From the NCBI GenBank assembly GCA_015680685.1, contig MNCI01027230.1, forward strand, positions 852,528-916,527: 64,000 nucleotides of DNA, in the 5' to 3' direction. This document shows positions 1-10,489 of the stretch, piece after piece. Source of the stretch: Gnetum montanum. Its lineage: Eukaryota; Streptophyta; Gnetopsida; Gnetales; Gnetaceae. Each line of letters starts with the position of its first letter. Positions within the stretch are counted from its first letter, which is position 1. The translations under genes were made by a program, and so were the position numbers. Below the pieces are notes generated by a model that was given only the letters and a program-made list of their open reading frames with translations, was not told the origin of the DNA and searched no databases.

Positions 1-20
1 TTGATAGTAGCACAATATGC

Positions 21-1100
21 ATGGAGCCAACTAAGAGCCTAACATGTGCATATGTTGAAGGCATGGACAAAATTGAACAAGTTCATTTTCAACTCTTTAG
101 TGAAGATGATAATACCTATTGGGAAGAGTTGGAGATCCTTGATCACTTCAAACAGGAGCCCTTAGAACTAAAAACTTTACCAGCCAATGTGGAGTATGCA
201 TTTTTAAAGAATGGTAAATCGATCATCATTAATGTCAAACTTGCTCCTAAACAAAAAGAAAAGTTGTTGAAAGTGGTGAATAAATGATCAACAACCTTTG
301 CTTGGTCATATCTGGAACTAACAGAAATTGATCCAAGGATATGCTATCATCACATCTACACTAACCTAGCCATGAAGCCTAGAAGGTAGCTGCTAAGGTA
401 GTTGAACCCAAAATTAAAGCAAATCATCAAGGAGGAGATAGAGCAACTCCTCAAGGTGAGGTTCATCTATCCAATTATGGATAGTGAGTGGGTTAGCCCA
501 CTCATAATTGTACCAAATAAGGGTGGCAAATGGCAAGTTTGCATTGAATTTAGGTTATTTAATATGGCAACATTTAAGGATCACTTTCATTTGCTATTTG
601 TAAACCAAGTGTTAAACACCATATCTAAGCATTGTTATTAAAGTTTCTTGGATGGTTATAGTGGCTATAACAAAATCCAAATTGCATCTAAAGATCAGGC
701 CAAAATAACATTCATGAGTCCCTAGGGAACTTTTGCATACTGTAAGATGCCATTTGGCCTATGCAATGCCCCTACAACATTTTCAACACTTGGTCCCGAG
801 TATCTTTCAATAACAAATTAGTAGTGGTGTTGAAGTCTTCATGGATGACTTCTCCACCTATGGAGCTACCTTTGAGTAAGCCTTGGACCAACTTGAGCAA
901 GTACTGAAGAGATGTGTAGAGACAAATGTATGGCTCAACTGGAAAAAGAGCCATCTCATGATCTAAGAAGGCATTGTGTTAGGGCACTGAATTTTGCAGA
1001 AAGGAATTAAGGTAGACCCAAAAAAAAGATCAGGGTCATCCAAGGATAACACAACAACTAAAAACTGTAAAAGATGTTGAATTATTCCTTGGACACATTG
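21..1100 (+). pseudogene. Element A reverse transcriptase, broken
   Basis: Translation gives the PR-RT linker followed by RT motifs: FIYPIMDSEWVSPL, IIVPNKGGKW, SFLDGYSGYN, FGLCNAP and the catalytic FMDD box (codons 838-849). Stops fall at 285, 388 and 640, and a TAG replaces tryptophan in the SPWGTF motif near 720. The frame changes near 780, where one T appears to have been added, so FMDD is in a different frame from the upstream motifs. In life this enzyme would copy element RNA into cDNA inside virus-like particles. The parallel copy in D (22539-23570) is a close guide to the ancestral reading. Confidence 0.88.
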
Positions 1101-1139
1101 GTTACTACCAGTGATTTATTGAGAATTTCTCTAAGATTG

Positions 1140-1645
1140 AAAAACTGTTGGTAGAACTTACAAAGAAAGATGCATCTTTCATTTAGACCAAAGAATGTGA
1201 ACACATATTCCAACAATTAAAGGAGAAACTCATAGAAACCAATCCTACAAGAACCAGATTGGTCCAAACCATTCCATATCATGATAGATGCATCTAACTA
1301 CGCTTTGGGAGTAGTGCTCATGCAGATGGACGATAAGAAACATCCATATTATATCCATTGCATGAGTCGAAGAATTGTGGCGGCAAAGTTAAACTACATT
1401 ACCATGGAAAAAGAATTAATGGTAGTGGTGTATGTGCTAGAAAAGTTTAGAAATTATGTACTAGGTTATAAAGTGTTTGTGCATACAGATCATAGTGTAA
1501 TTCACTTCCTTATGAATAAGCCAATGGTGAGCCCTTATGTCATACTATGCCTCGTGATCTTACACGAATTAGATCTTACCATGGTAGATTGAAAAGGGAT
1601 CGAGAATGTGGTTGCTAACCACCTCTCTCACTTATGATGGGATAA
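1140..1645 (+). pseudogene. Element A RNase H, broken
   Basis: Frame from 1281 reads MIDASNYALGVVLMQ, then MEKELMVVVYVLEKFRNYVL, then VHTDHSVIHFLMNKP. These are the three blocks of the gypsy RNase H, with catalytic acidic residues in DAS, EKE and TDH. The end of the domain (ENVVANHLSHL) follows a TGA at about 1591. The preceding connection (1080-1270) is frame-shifted. It would degrade the RNA strand of the RNA-DNA hybrid. Non-functional here. Confidence 0.85.
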
Positions 1646-1899
1646 CAAAGAGAAGGAGAGCCTACTCTCTAATCAGTTTCCAAATGAACTCCTCTTTACT
1701 AGAACAATAAATGAAAAAATGCCTAAAAAAGCAATATGGTTTAATGGCATCCTTACATATCTTCTCACTCAAGAGATGCCACAGGACTTGGATTTTAGGA
1801 AGAAGCAACAATTTCTTCATTGGGTCAAATACTTCATGTAAATCAATAGATACCTTTACAAGGTGTGTGTTGATGGCTTGATTTGTTGGTGTGTCCTTG

Positions 1900-2950
1900 A
1901 CAAAGATCAATTGTGCGTTCTCCAGGATGCTCATGAATGGCCTTGTGAAGCCCGCTATGTAGGGAGATGCATGACCATAAAAATCTTGATGGCAGGATAC
2001 TATTGGTCTATAATCTTTAGGGATGCCCACTAGTTCATCAAGTCTTGTGGATGTTATCAACATGATGGGGGGATGATTGCTTGCATGGAAAGTCCTCAAT
2101 AGTGGATTCAACCATTGGAGCCTTTTGACATTTGGGGCATTGACTTCATTGGTTCCATCACACCCATTTCTAATGGGAAAGCATATATTATAGTAGCAGT
2201 TGACTACTGCAAAAAATGGGTACAAGCAACAACTGTTACTAATTATATATCATCCACTACTACCAAGTTTATACAACAAAATATTGTGAATAGGTATGGG
2301 GTGCCATGTTCACTAATTTTTAATAATGGGACTCATTTCATAGGTGTCACATTTAGAAAATTAATGCAATACTTGGGGGTAGAACATAAATTAATAACAC
2401 CTTACCACCCCCAAGCCAATGATTAAGCAAAGGTAGCAACCAATAGATTACAAAAATACTAACCTGAACCATTAGCAAATATAGAAAGGACTAGAGTATA
2501 AAACTTAACATGCTCTCTAGGCTTATCATTCAACTTGAAATCTTCTTATTGGATATTCTCCCTATGAGTTAGTGTATAGAAAGCTTCCAACACTCATGAT
2601 TTAATTAGCGCTCTGTACACTAACCTTGACTTGAATCTAGCATAGAAGGAAAGATCGATCAATCTAAATGTGCTAAATGAAAATCGATTAGTGGTCCTAT
2701 CCTTGAATAAGGTGAAAAAGGCATTCAGTAAGTAGCTTCATGACCTTAGAATCAAGAAAGTAAAACTTCAACCATGAGATAAGGTACTTTAATAAAGCCC
2801 CACACATGTACCCCAAAAGAAAAAATTCCAAATATTGTGGGAGGGACGTTATGTCATTGCTCAAACCTTTCCCTCTAGGGCCATGATAATTTATAAACCT
2901 AACAGTCCAAATAAAAAGCAATTGGTCAACATCCAATAACTGAAGCCTTA
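1900..2950 (+). pseudogene. Element A integrase, broken
   Basis: A degenerate HHCC zinc-binding N-terminus (about 1926-2090) is followed by the catalytic core from 2115, reading FDIWGIDFIGSI and VPCSLIFNNGTHF (the second Asp of the DDE triad has become Asn). The core ends at a TGA at about 2424, where the relatives read QANSQAE with the last catalytic Glu. The C-terminal part is riddled with stops to about 2945. The integrase would insert the cDNA into the host chromosome. A 187-residue open frame on the opposite strand (1662-2225) is a shadow. Confidence 0.85.
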
Positions 2951-3674
2951 TCTAAAACCAAGATAGGCTAGTGTCACTATAGCCTCAACAAATGGACATT
3001 CCTATTCTATTTTTCAAATCATCTCCCTCCAACTCAGTCATGGGGGAGATGGCCATCCATGCTAACCATTACCATGGCCACTCAGTTTTTCTACCTTTCT
3101 TATTTTTCACATTTTTGAGTTTACAAATTTTTCTAATTTTACACCATCTTTAGTACCTTTAAACCTTCTTAATTATTTTACACTTTCTTATATATTTTAC
3201 TTTATTTTTGTGTCTTTTGTTTAAGTGTGATATTTTCTCATTTTTACTAATAAATTTGCTTTATTGTCATAGGACACAGTGCTATTGTTGCTATTTACTA
3301 ATAATGGTTTGTGCTGAATGTGTGATTTTCGATGTCTAGTTTATATTTTTGAATTCTGATGTTTGATGACTTTGGCATGGTTTATTTTTCATGGAGCAGG
3401 CAATGAGTCCACGATATCCACCCATCCAATGAACTCTATGGTTCTCCTTATGTTGGGAATTTAAGGTCCTTTTTCATTAAAGAAACTTTTAATCAATTAG
3501 TGACCCTAGTAGTTCTAGAATTAGGAAGGATTCAAAGGTTTGTAAAGGGTGTGGCTTAAAGGTGACTGAATAGTCTTTGCACTCTTCTTCTTGCTTAAGT
3601 GATTGAGTGTTTTTTGTGAACTTCTTATCATTCCATACCACCCAATAATAGGAAGACAAATAACGTTGTTACAT

Positions 3675-3738
3675 GGTGCAGTTCCCATCATTAAAATAAA
3701 CAAACAAAAAAAGCTAATGGGAATTCAAAGCACACGCC
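3675..3738 (+). other. Conserved stem-loop, element A copy 1
   Basis: Left arm GGTGCAGTTCCCAT pairs with right arm ATGGGAA, then a loop-out, then CACACGCC. The upper stem TTCCCAT/ATGGGAA is perfect and differs from the TTCTCAC/GTGAGAA pairing of G by compensatory changes. Confidence 0.5.
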
Positions 3739-3762
3739 TTCAACATGAATAAGTCCTTACAT

Positions 3763-3810
3763 GGTGTGGTTCCCATTTCAAAAAAAATAATGAGAATTCA
3801 AAGCGCATCC
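3763..3810 (+). other. Conserved stem-loop, element A copy 2
   Basis: GGTGTGGTTCCCATT with AATGAGAATTCAAAGCGCATCC, the second tandem copy of the hairpin. One C-A mismatch lies in the upper stem. Confidence 0.45.
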
Positions 3811-4982
3811 CTTGGACAAATAAAAGGGCCACAAGCACTAGTTATGGAACTCGAAGAACATTCATCTATGCCTAAAGGTCCCCTCTAACTAAGGCCCTCT
3901 CTCTTACTTTCTATTTCTATTTTCTTCTCTTTTTGGAATAGTGGTTGTTTTTTGGAAGTGCTCTTGTGTCTTGAGTGGGTGGACCAATCTTAGAGTGATG
4001 ATGCAAAGTCACTGAAGGTAGATGTTTTTGGTCTAGATTGAGGATGGAACTTCTTAGATCATTTTAACCACAAATTTCACATGGGACTTCTTATGACCTC
4101 AATTTAGAACTCCATTCCACCTTCTCTATCATCCATCCATGCTTCCATAATTCACCTCACTACCGAGTTCTATGTTATGCTCTATGTCTTAGTTTGATGT
4201 GTTGGGATTCTTGAGTGAATTCTTTTCAATAGGTCCTTAATTTTTCATGATCATTAAATCGACTATGGGTCCCACAAACTCCTTAGTTGAGGTTATGCAA
4301 GGGCAAAAAGGCCATGAGCCTGCTATGGGGAGGACCCACTTACATAGCTTTTGGCTTAATTAGTTAAGGTTCCTTACCTTTGACATCGCTACAATCCTAT
4401 ATTTCGTATTTTCCATTGTGTAAACTACTCAGTACTCCTTAATCTTTCATTGTATTCATCCATTAAATAAATTTTTCTCAATTTTTTTCAAATTTATGAA
4501 CTTCAATGCCCTCTTCTCATGATTTCATACTATTCTTGGTCTTTTAAGCTTTCATTTTGGAATTTTTTGCAGTTTTCTCATAACACATAAGGAATTTTTG
4601 AAACTTTTTAGAGCCCATAACTTTCAAACCGTTTGTGTAAATCACTCCATTTTTTGATCTTGCACTTACTAAAGGTAAGATCTTTATTGTGGGGGCTTCA
4701 AACCTTAAGGTCCCCAATAAAATTTTTGAAACTTTTTTTTAACTCCCCCCAAGGGTTAGTAACCTTAACAATATAAAAATATCAACTCTTTCGATAGTTA
4801 ACCCTTCCAACAACCTCAAGGATGATTTATTAATGATAATGCATAAATAAAAATAATAATTGGGTTAATTAAATTATCCATAATAACAACTTAGCCAAGT
4901 GTAATTATCCTCAAAAGTTAAGGTATCCTAATTATTTTAAGGTTACATAATGATTGCTAATTCATGGTTATTGTGATTATAA

Positions 4983-7840
4983 ATGGCATCTAAACAAAAA
5001 TGTTCATAGGAAGGAGAACCTAACAACCATGGGAAAAGCAACCTAGAGCTAGAAAGGGCTAGTAGGAATAAGGGCAAGAACAACAAGAGGAAACCCATGC
5101 AATGGGACCTCTTCATGAGGAGCCTGAAGTGGAATCTGTTTAATAGATTCCAGAGGAAGAAGTGCCTATAGAACAATTCAAATGAGGAGAAATGTCTAGA
5201 CCCATGCCAAGGCTTGAGGTCACTTTGACTCAAGCCTACCTAGACATTATCAAGTCCCAAGAAATCCAAATATCAGTTCTTTAAGAGATAAACATTGGCC
5301 CATTTTTGGAAAAAGCTCCAAAGGATGTCAAGACACAATTGGAAACCTCTCCCATGTGGCCAATCATCACATCTAGTGGGGAATGGTACATGGGAGAGAC
5401 CTATCTCTTTTGAAATAGCCAAAGGCTAGGATCCATTGTAAAAATTAAGGACATTCAAGTGTCCTACTCGGCGGAAGCCATTGCATAGGCACTAGGGTTG
5501 CCAGACATTGGAACGTGGTTGGTAGACATATCAATAAAAGGAAATCCTAAGGTAAAAATGAAATGGACCTAGTGATGCTATGAGGTGGACTATAAGGTGT
5601 ATGATGCCCTCACACCAGCAAAGTAGATTTATTTCAAGATTGCAGCCTATCACCTCAATCCAAGAGTGAGGCCAAGCAAGGTGACTGCTTTCTCCACCCA
5701 AGCATGCACCATTGTAAGTAAAACATTTACTGTTAACCTTCCATAGGTGATTTATTTGGAGATCAAGAAGCGTTTCAAGGAGAATGAACATGGAAAGAAG
5801 ACTCTATCCTTTTTGTGCCTTGTCAGAAAACTTTGCAAAAGGACAAGCATTATTTACTATTCTAATGACACTCTCAGGCATGCTTCCTTGGCCTCATGAG
5901 TAGAAATCATGAAAGATAAGATGCCAATGATCACTCAAGAAGAGGAGTTGCCACCACCACCACCCACTCAGGAGATAGCACTGGAGGCCCACTCAGTCCT
6001 TGAGCATCTACATCAAATCCAAGAGTAACTCTTGAGTGAATAAGAGCAACAAGTAGGAATGAGTGGGGTGGATCCATCTATGTATCAGCTAGCAATGAGT
6101 CACCTTAATAAGGTGGCCCAAATAATTAGTCAGATGGAGAGACGTGGTCCCATTTTCTCTACCCAAAGAACGTAGCTACCTTCGAGGTTAGATTCCAATG
6201 CTTGAAAGGTGACGATGTCATTAGCAACACATCATCTATTCCCAAAAATCTCTAGGAATGCTGCCACTTTCTCAATGTAGTTGGAGGAAGGTCAAGAGAC
6301 AACTATTTGGTGATGCAACACTAAGGGTAGGAGACAGTGGCAAAAGTGGGAGCTAACTATGTAACTAAAGCACTAAATGCACTCACGGCATCTGTACCAA
6401 ATGTATCTACACTCCAAGATGTGTAGACATCCACAAACATGGCCAACAAAAAATTGAATGCAACCCAGCATGAATAGTTGTCATAGCAACTAGTAGGAAT
6501 TGGGCAATTGACTCTAAATGTATTTAATCTCCCAAAGGACATCACCACAACCTAGTCGGAGTTGTTGAATGCAATGGGTAGATGAATCATTTTGGAGGGA
6601 CAACTAGAAACAACCCAAGAGTAAAATCAACACTTGGCCGTGGAGGTTGCTGAACTTAATGCCCAACTTGCAGAGCAAGTAATCCTTAGCTTGACAACAA
6701 CAAGAGATGAAGCTATCAAATAGCTTTAAGAATAATTTCAATAGGCTAAGGAGGAAGAAGTAATGACCATCTTCAAATAGTCCATGGCAAAAGTTGAAAC
6801 ACACTCAATTAAAGAGAACTTGAATCAGATGTGCCAAGAGAAAGAAGCATTCATCGCACAAAATCATCACTTGTGAAATGTTGATGCTCAAAGAAATTAA
6901 ATGCAAGAGTCCATTCATTAACAACAGGAGTAGCTTGCTAAAGTCAACACTAAATTAAGGAAATTGGCTATGGAGAACCACAATCTATCAATGGAGGACA
7001 TACACACCTTGCAACAAAAGTCTGCCATCAAGATTACCGCCTAGAAGAAAGAAGCTCTCAAATTTGAGAAAGTGAAAAATAATTACACGGACCAAGTTGG
7101 CTTGCAAAAGGAAATTAATGAAAAATAGATCCAAATGGAAAAGACAAAAGTAAATGAAGCCCTCTAGCAACTCCAACAAGGAAGAGAGATGTAGCAGCCC
7201 ATCCTTGATGGGATTGACACCTACAACAAAGTAGAGATATGCTTGAAGGAGTTGTAAATCAAGGAAATGACAATGTATAGAGTTGGCCAATCTCCATTAC
7301 ACAAACTTGCCAATGTTGACAACCATACGACCATGGTTGAAATTGGAGAAATAAGTAGCTAGCTCGTATCTACTATACAAGGTTCAGTTCAAACATCACA
7401 AGGACACCAAGCAAAAGCTTGAGACTGCTAACATTGAACTCCAAGTTCTCAAAGGGTGATTCATAGATCAAAAATCTATTGTAATGACCTAGCCAAACAA
7501 ATGAATGACTACTAGGAGTTGAAGAACACAATGAGAGTGTTTGACATTGAATGCAAATAGTTTGCTACCTAGTTTATCAAATGTTAAGGAGTTGTTTCTA
7601 GCAATCCCATGTCCTTGGAATGTGACCATTCCAACCCACATTGGGAAATCTACATGGATGATGCATGATCCTAGGAGTAAGGAGGAGAAAATGAAAGCAC
7701 TACTAGATGCTTTCTACCTTTCACCTGAAGTTCCAACAATAGCAAGACAATCACAACTACCTTAACCACTGCTAGTGCATGAAGCCTATGAAGGTTCCTC
7801 GAAGCCTCAGGAACCACCACCAACTAGGACCATTTGATCT
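4983..7840 (+). pseudogene. Element A accessory ORF: plant-transposon-like domain plus long coiled coil, degenerate
   Basis: A sense reading can be followed across about 950 codons with frame changes and many stops. The order is a basic start (KGKNNKRK), an acidic segment, a central domain with VSYSAEAIAQALGLP (assuming a TAG was CAG) and RPSKVTAFSTQACTIVSKTF, ending LCLVRKLCKRTSI near 5840. A Gln/Glu/Lys-rich segment from about 6600 to 7260 then has the heptad look of a long coiled coil. The central domain resembles the 'putative plant transposon protein' domain (PF20167-like) found beside some plant gypsy elements; that match is from memory of the family. Most stops are TAG at places where glutamine fits. 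Function is unknown. A second partial copy is at 10490-12320. Confidence 0.55.
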
Positions 7841-8068
7841 TCTCCAACAAGCTTCACACCATCATGGAATGTGTTGTCCAATTTTCGAAGAGTTGTATCA
7901 TGATATTTAATTTTGTGTCCTAAACACCACCGTTTTTGTAATGTGTTGATCCATACACCTAGGCACTCCTTTTTTGTCAATTCAATCAATTTTTTTATGA
8001 AGAAAATTTAGTTAATAATCGCATACCTTCCCAATTTTGTAAAAGAACTTGAGGACGAGTTTTCATTC
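7841..8068 (+). other. Element A sequence before the 3' LTR
   Basis: No coding signal. It matches the corresponding segments of D (33680-33870), F and G, including the GAGTTTTCATTCAATCGTGG run just upstream of the LTR. Confidence 0.6.
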
Positions 8069-8081
8069 AATCGTGGGGGTA
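8069..8081 (+). promoter_or_regulatory. Polypurine tract of element A
   Basis: AATCGTGGGGGTA lies directly before the LTR start TGATGAG. The same GTGGGGGTA occurs before the D 3' LTR. It would prime plus-strand DNA synthesis. Confidence 0.7.
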
Positions 8082-8898
8082 TGATGAGTCATCGTTGGTT
8101 GGCTGTGTCAACAAGGCTACATTTATGGCAATCTAGATTTCAGTAGAAGTGAAGCTCTTGCATTTTTTTCCATTTGTAAGTTATAATTTTTTCCCCCGAG
8201 TGCCCACAATAAGAGTCATTGAGTGTATAGATCTTTATTCAAGCATTGTTATACCTAAGCACGATAGTGTGTGTGGCAATAAAGACGAGCTTTCTGATAA
8301 ACCTGGTAGCACTTTGGATAGATTAGATATTTTATTTATGCATTTATTATTTTTTATTATTTATTAAATGTTTTCAATTAATTATCAATTATTTTCCAAT
8401 TGCTATGTTAGATAAGCAATTAAACCAAATAGATTACACACATAAGTACGATTGCTTCGAGTGTAACACGTATTCACTTAGTAATCCCAGTAGCATTATT
8501 ACTTAGTATGTCTAGTAGCATAGTGTTTGGTCACCCAATAGTGAATACATGGGTTTAGGATGTGTGCAGAAAGTGGGAATGAATATTTATGTTAGGATTG
8601 GTTAAATGATTAATTAATTAGTTAATTTAGATCAGTTAATTAAATCCCATTTTATCTACATTTCAAGCACTCGACTATACAACATAAAAGTGATACAAAT
8701 CAAATGCCTCAATTACACTTAACCATACCAATGAATGTCACAAGTTTAATTGGGAAGAAAACAATTGACCTTAAGGATAGATTGACCTCCTAAAGGGCTA
8801 GTGCACTAGAAACGATGAAGTCCATAGAATTTGACTAAATCGTGCATGAACGCTTGTGATTCATATGGTTGGGTGTAAGGGTACCTTGCTACTCATCA
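8082..8898 (+). repeat. 3' LTR of element A
   Basis: 817 bp bounded by TGATGAG and CTCATCA. It contains the promoter-distal motif GTGCCCACAATAAGAG, an AATAAA-type signal near 8277 and the 3' signature ATTCATATGGTTGGGTGTA shared with all LTRs in the window. Confidence 0.88.
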
Positions 8899-9650
8899 TA
8901 CATCTAATTGAAATTTTTGCTATAAGATAAGAAACTTCTAAATTTAGTTAATTACCTCTACATTTAACCATAACTTACCTAACACTTGCTACCTAACTAA
9001 TATTCATATGTGCTTAGGATTACTTTTCATTCTCCAAAGAGATATTCCATGTCTCTAGTCATTATATTTTGAAAATACCATCTTTGTTCTTTTGTTTCTT
9101 TAATAATTACTTTGAAAGGTTTTCTTAGTTTCTATCAAATTTTGAATATAGATGAAGAACTGAAAAAGTGCTTCAACTTCTAAAGGGAGTAAGTCACATT
9201 TCAAAAGTAACATAAAATAATGCATTTTGGGTTTGCCTTTAATTTATGTAATAAAAATATTTTTTTTTGCACTTTTTCAATAGATTGCCAATTTTTGCAC
9301 TTATGCCTAGCCCTAGATAACACACCCATACAAAACTAGAGGATAAATGATAACCCAAAATTTTTTTCTTCTAACCTTTTGAGGTCATAATCCTAATGTT
9401 TTACATTGGTCTTTAATTACATATAAATTCTTAATTCCTCCTTCAATGAGAGGATTAGAGAAAGTTCTCTTACAACTTTTCTTCTGTAAGTTAAGTATTT
9501 GAAATTTTGTCAAGCTTCTACCATTCTATTGATATTACATGCAATCTCACCAAATTTAGTAGGTGATCCTTCAAGTGGAACCATTGTTTCTTTGTCATTA
9601 TATAAATTTTCTAATGCTTGATATAAATCTATTATTTATGAAATTTCTAG
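8899..9650. other. No gene seen; AT-rich
   Basis: I see no coding frame, LTR ends or RNA gene here. It may be LINE debris continuous with the next entry. Confidence 0.4.
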
Positions 9651-10489
9651 AAGGCATATTTTTAATAAAAATTTCGACTTATTTACCTCATTCATCAAGT
9701 TTTTAAAGTCTTTTAAATCTCATTTAGAAAGATTGAGGTTTGGATGATATCCATGCTTACGATGTGTTAAACTCATTTTTGTTAGTAAAATTTGTTGATT
9801 CAACAATGATTTCTGAGGTCCTGGATATTGGTGTTTATAATCATTATCATGCTTTATTAATTATTAAAAAATTGACTTCCTCTTTTAATCTAGCATCGCT
9901 TGAATTTTGAAAGTTTCTTATTTAGTTAAATTATCTAATCTTGCATTGATTTTTTAAAAAGTTTAAAGGAATATTATCTCTTGAATTGGGCCAATCAAGC
10001 ATTTTGAAATCCTACCTATAGTTAGTGGTTTTTCATAGAATTCAATATATGATCGAAGTGTATCTTGATTCACTTAAGCAAGAAATTCTTCTATGTGCTA
10101 GTAGAATTAATTATGTGCATAAGGTTATTTACTACAATCTTCCAAAGTCATGTCACTATTGCCATCAAGAGGGACATATGTTTGATTCATGTCCTTTTAT
10201 ATCGTGAAAAAAAAGGCTATGTAAGCAAATCAGCAACAAGTTGCTAAAAATGCTACTATAGTTACTTCTACAAATGTTGTAGACCCTACTAAGAGATTTT
10301 CTACAAATGCTACAAATCCTACAATGATTTATTTTTCTAACATTTCAATAGTTAACCCACCCTTTTCTTTTACTACTATTTAACAAAATATACCTTCGAG
10401 GAAGGTTTTGGTTAGATTAATTTTAAAGAATTCTTCAATAACTAAGAGGAAACAAATATATGTTGCTAAGGTCGTAGGGAAAATATTAT
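9651..10489 (+). pseudogene. LINE ORF1-like remnant with CCHC zinc knuckle
   Basis: The open segment at 10025-10207 ends with VIYYNLPKSCHYCHQEGHMF then DSCPF, a canonical C-x2-C-x4-H-x4-C zinc knuckle. A YNLP-type lead-in and a CPF tail are common in plant LINE (L1-type) ORF1 nucleic-acid-binding proteins. Flanking sequence is frame-shifted. A second, more damaged copy with the same lead-in (IYYNLP) and GHLFNACPF lies at 52585-52650. The remnant ends where the B fragment begins. Confidence 0.6.

Larger units (their letters stand above)
2951..4982 (+). other. Element A 3' noncoding region
   Basis: No coding sense on either strand. It opens with a T-rich stretch (3090-3260), continues with blocks that recur in D, E, F and G, and contains two copies of a bulged hairpin (3675-3738 and 3763-3810). 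Long 3' untranslated segments between integrase and the LTR are usual in the Athila/Tat branch. Confidence 0.75.
1..8898 (+). mobile_element. Element A: Ty3/gypsy retrotransposon, 5' truncated by the window edge
   Basis: The order RT, RNase H, integrase, long 3' noncoding region, extra ORF, polypurine tract and 3' LTR is visible. The order RT-RH-INT defines Ty3/gypsy, and the wording of the RT and RNase H matches the plant Athila/Tat branch. Gag, protease and the 5' LTR lie outside the window. Every coding domain carries stops or frameshifts, so the copy is dead. The LTR ends at 8898 in CTCATCA; the following pentamer TACAT would be the target duplication but cannot be checked. Compared with D and F, this copy keeps an extra ORF of about 2.9 kb (4983-7840) that they have largely lost. 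Confidence 0.9.

Noticed and set aside
1662-2225. 187-residue open frame on the minus strand
   Set aside because: It lies opposite the RNase H-integrase region of element A, which has clear sense motifs; the antisense translation has no recognisable domain.
6240-7420. TAG read as glutamine (recoded genetic code)
   Set aside because: The MIOX gene uses the standard code and ends in TAA, other stops are also present in the decayed ORF, and deamination of CAG explains the bias.
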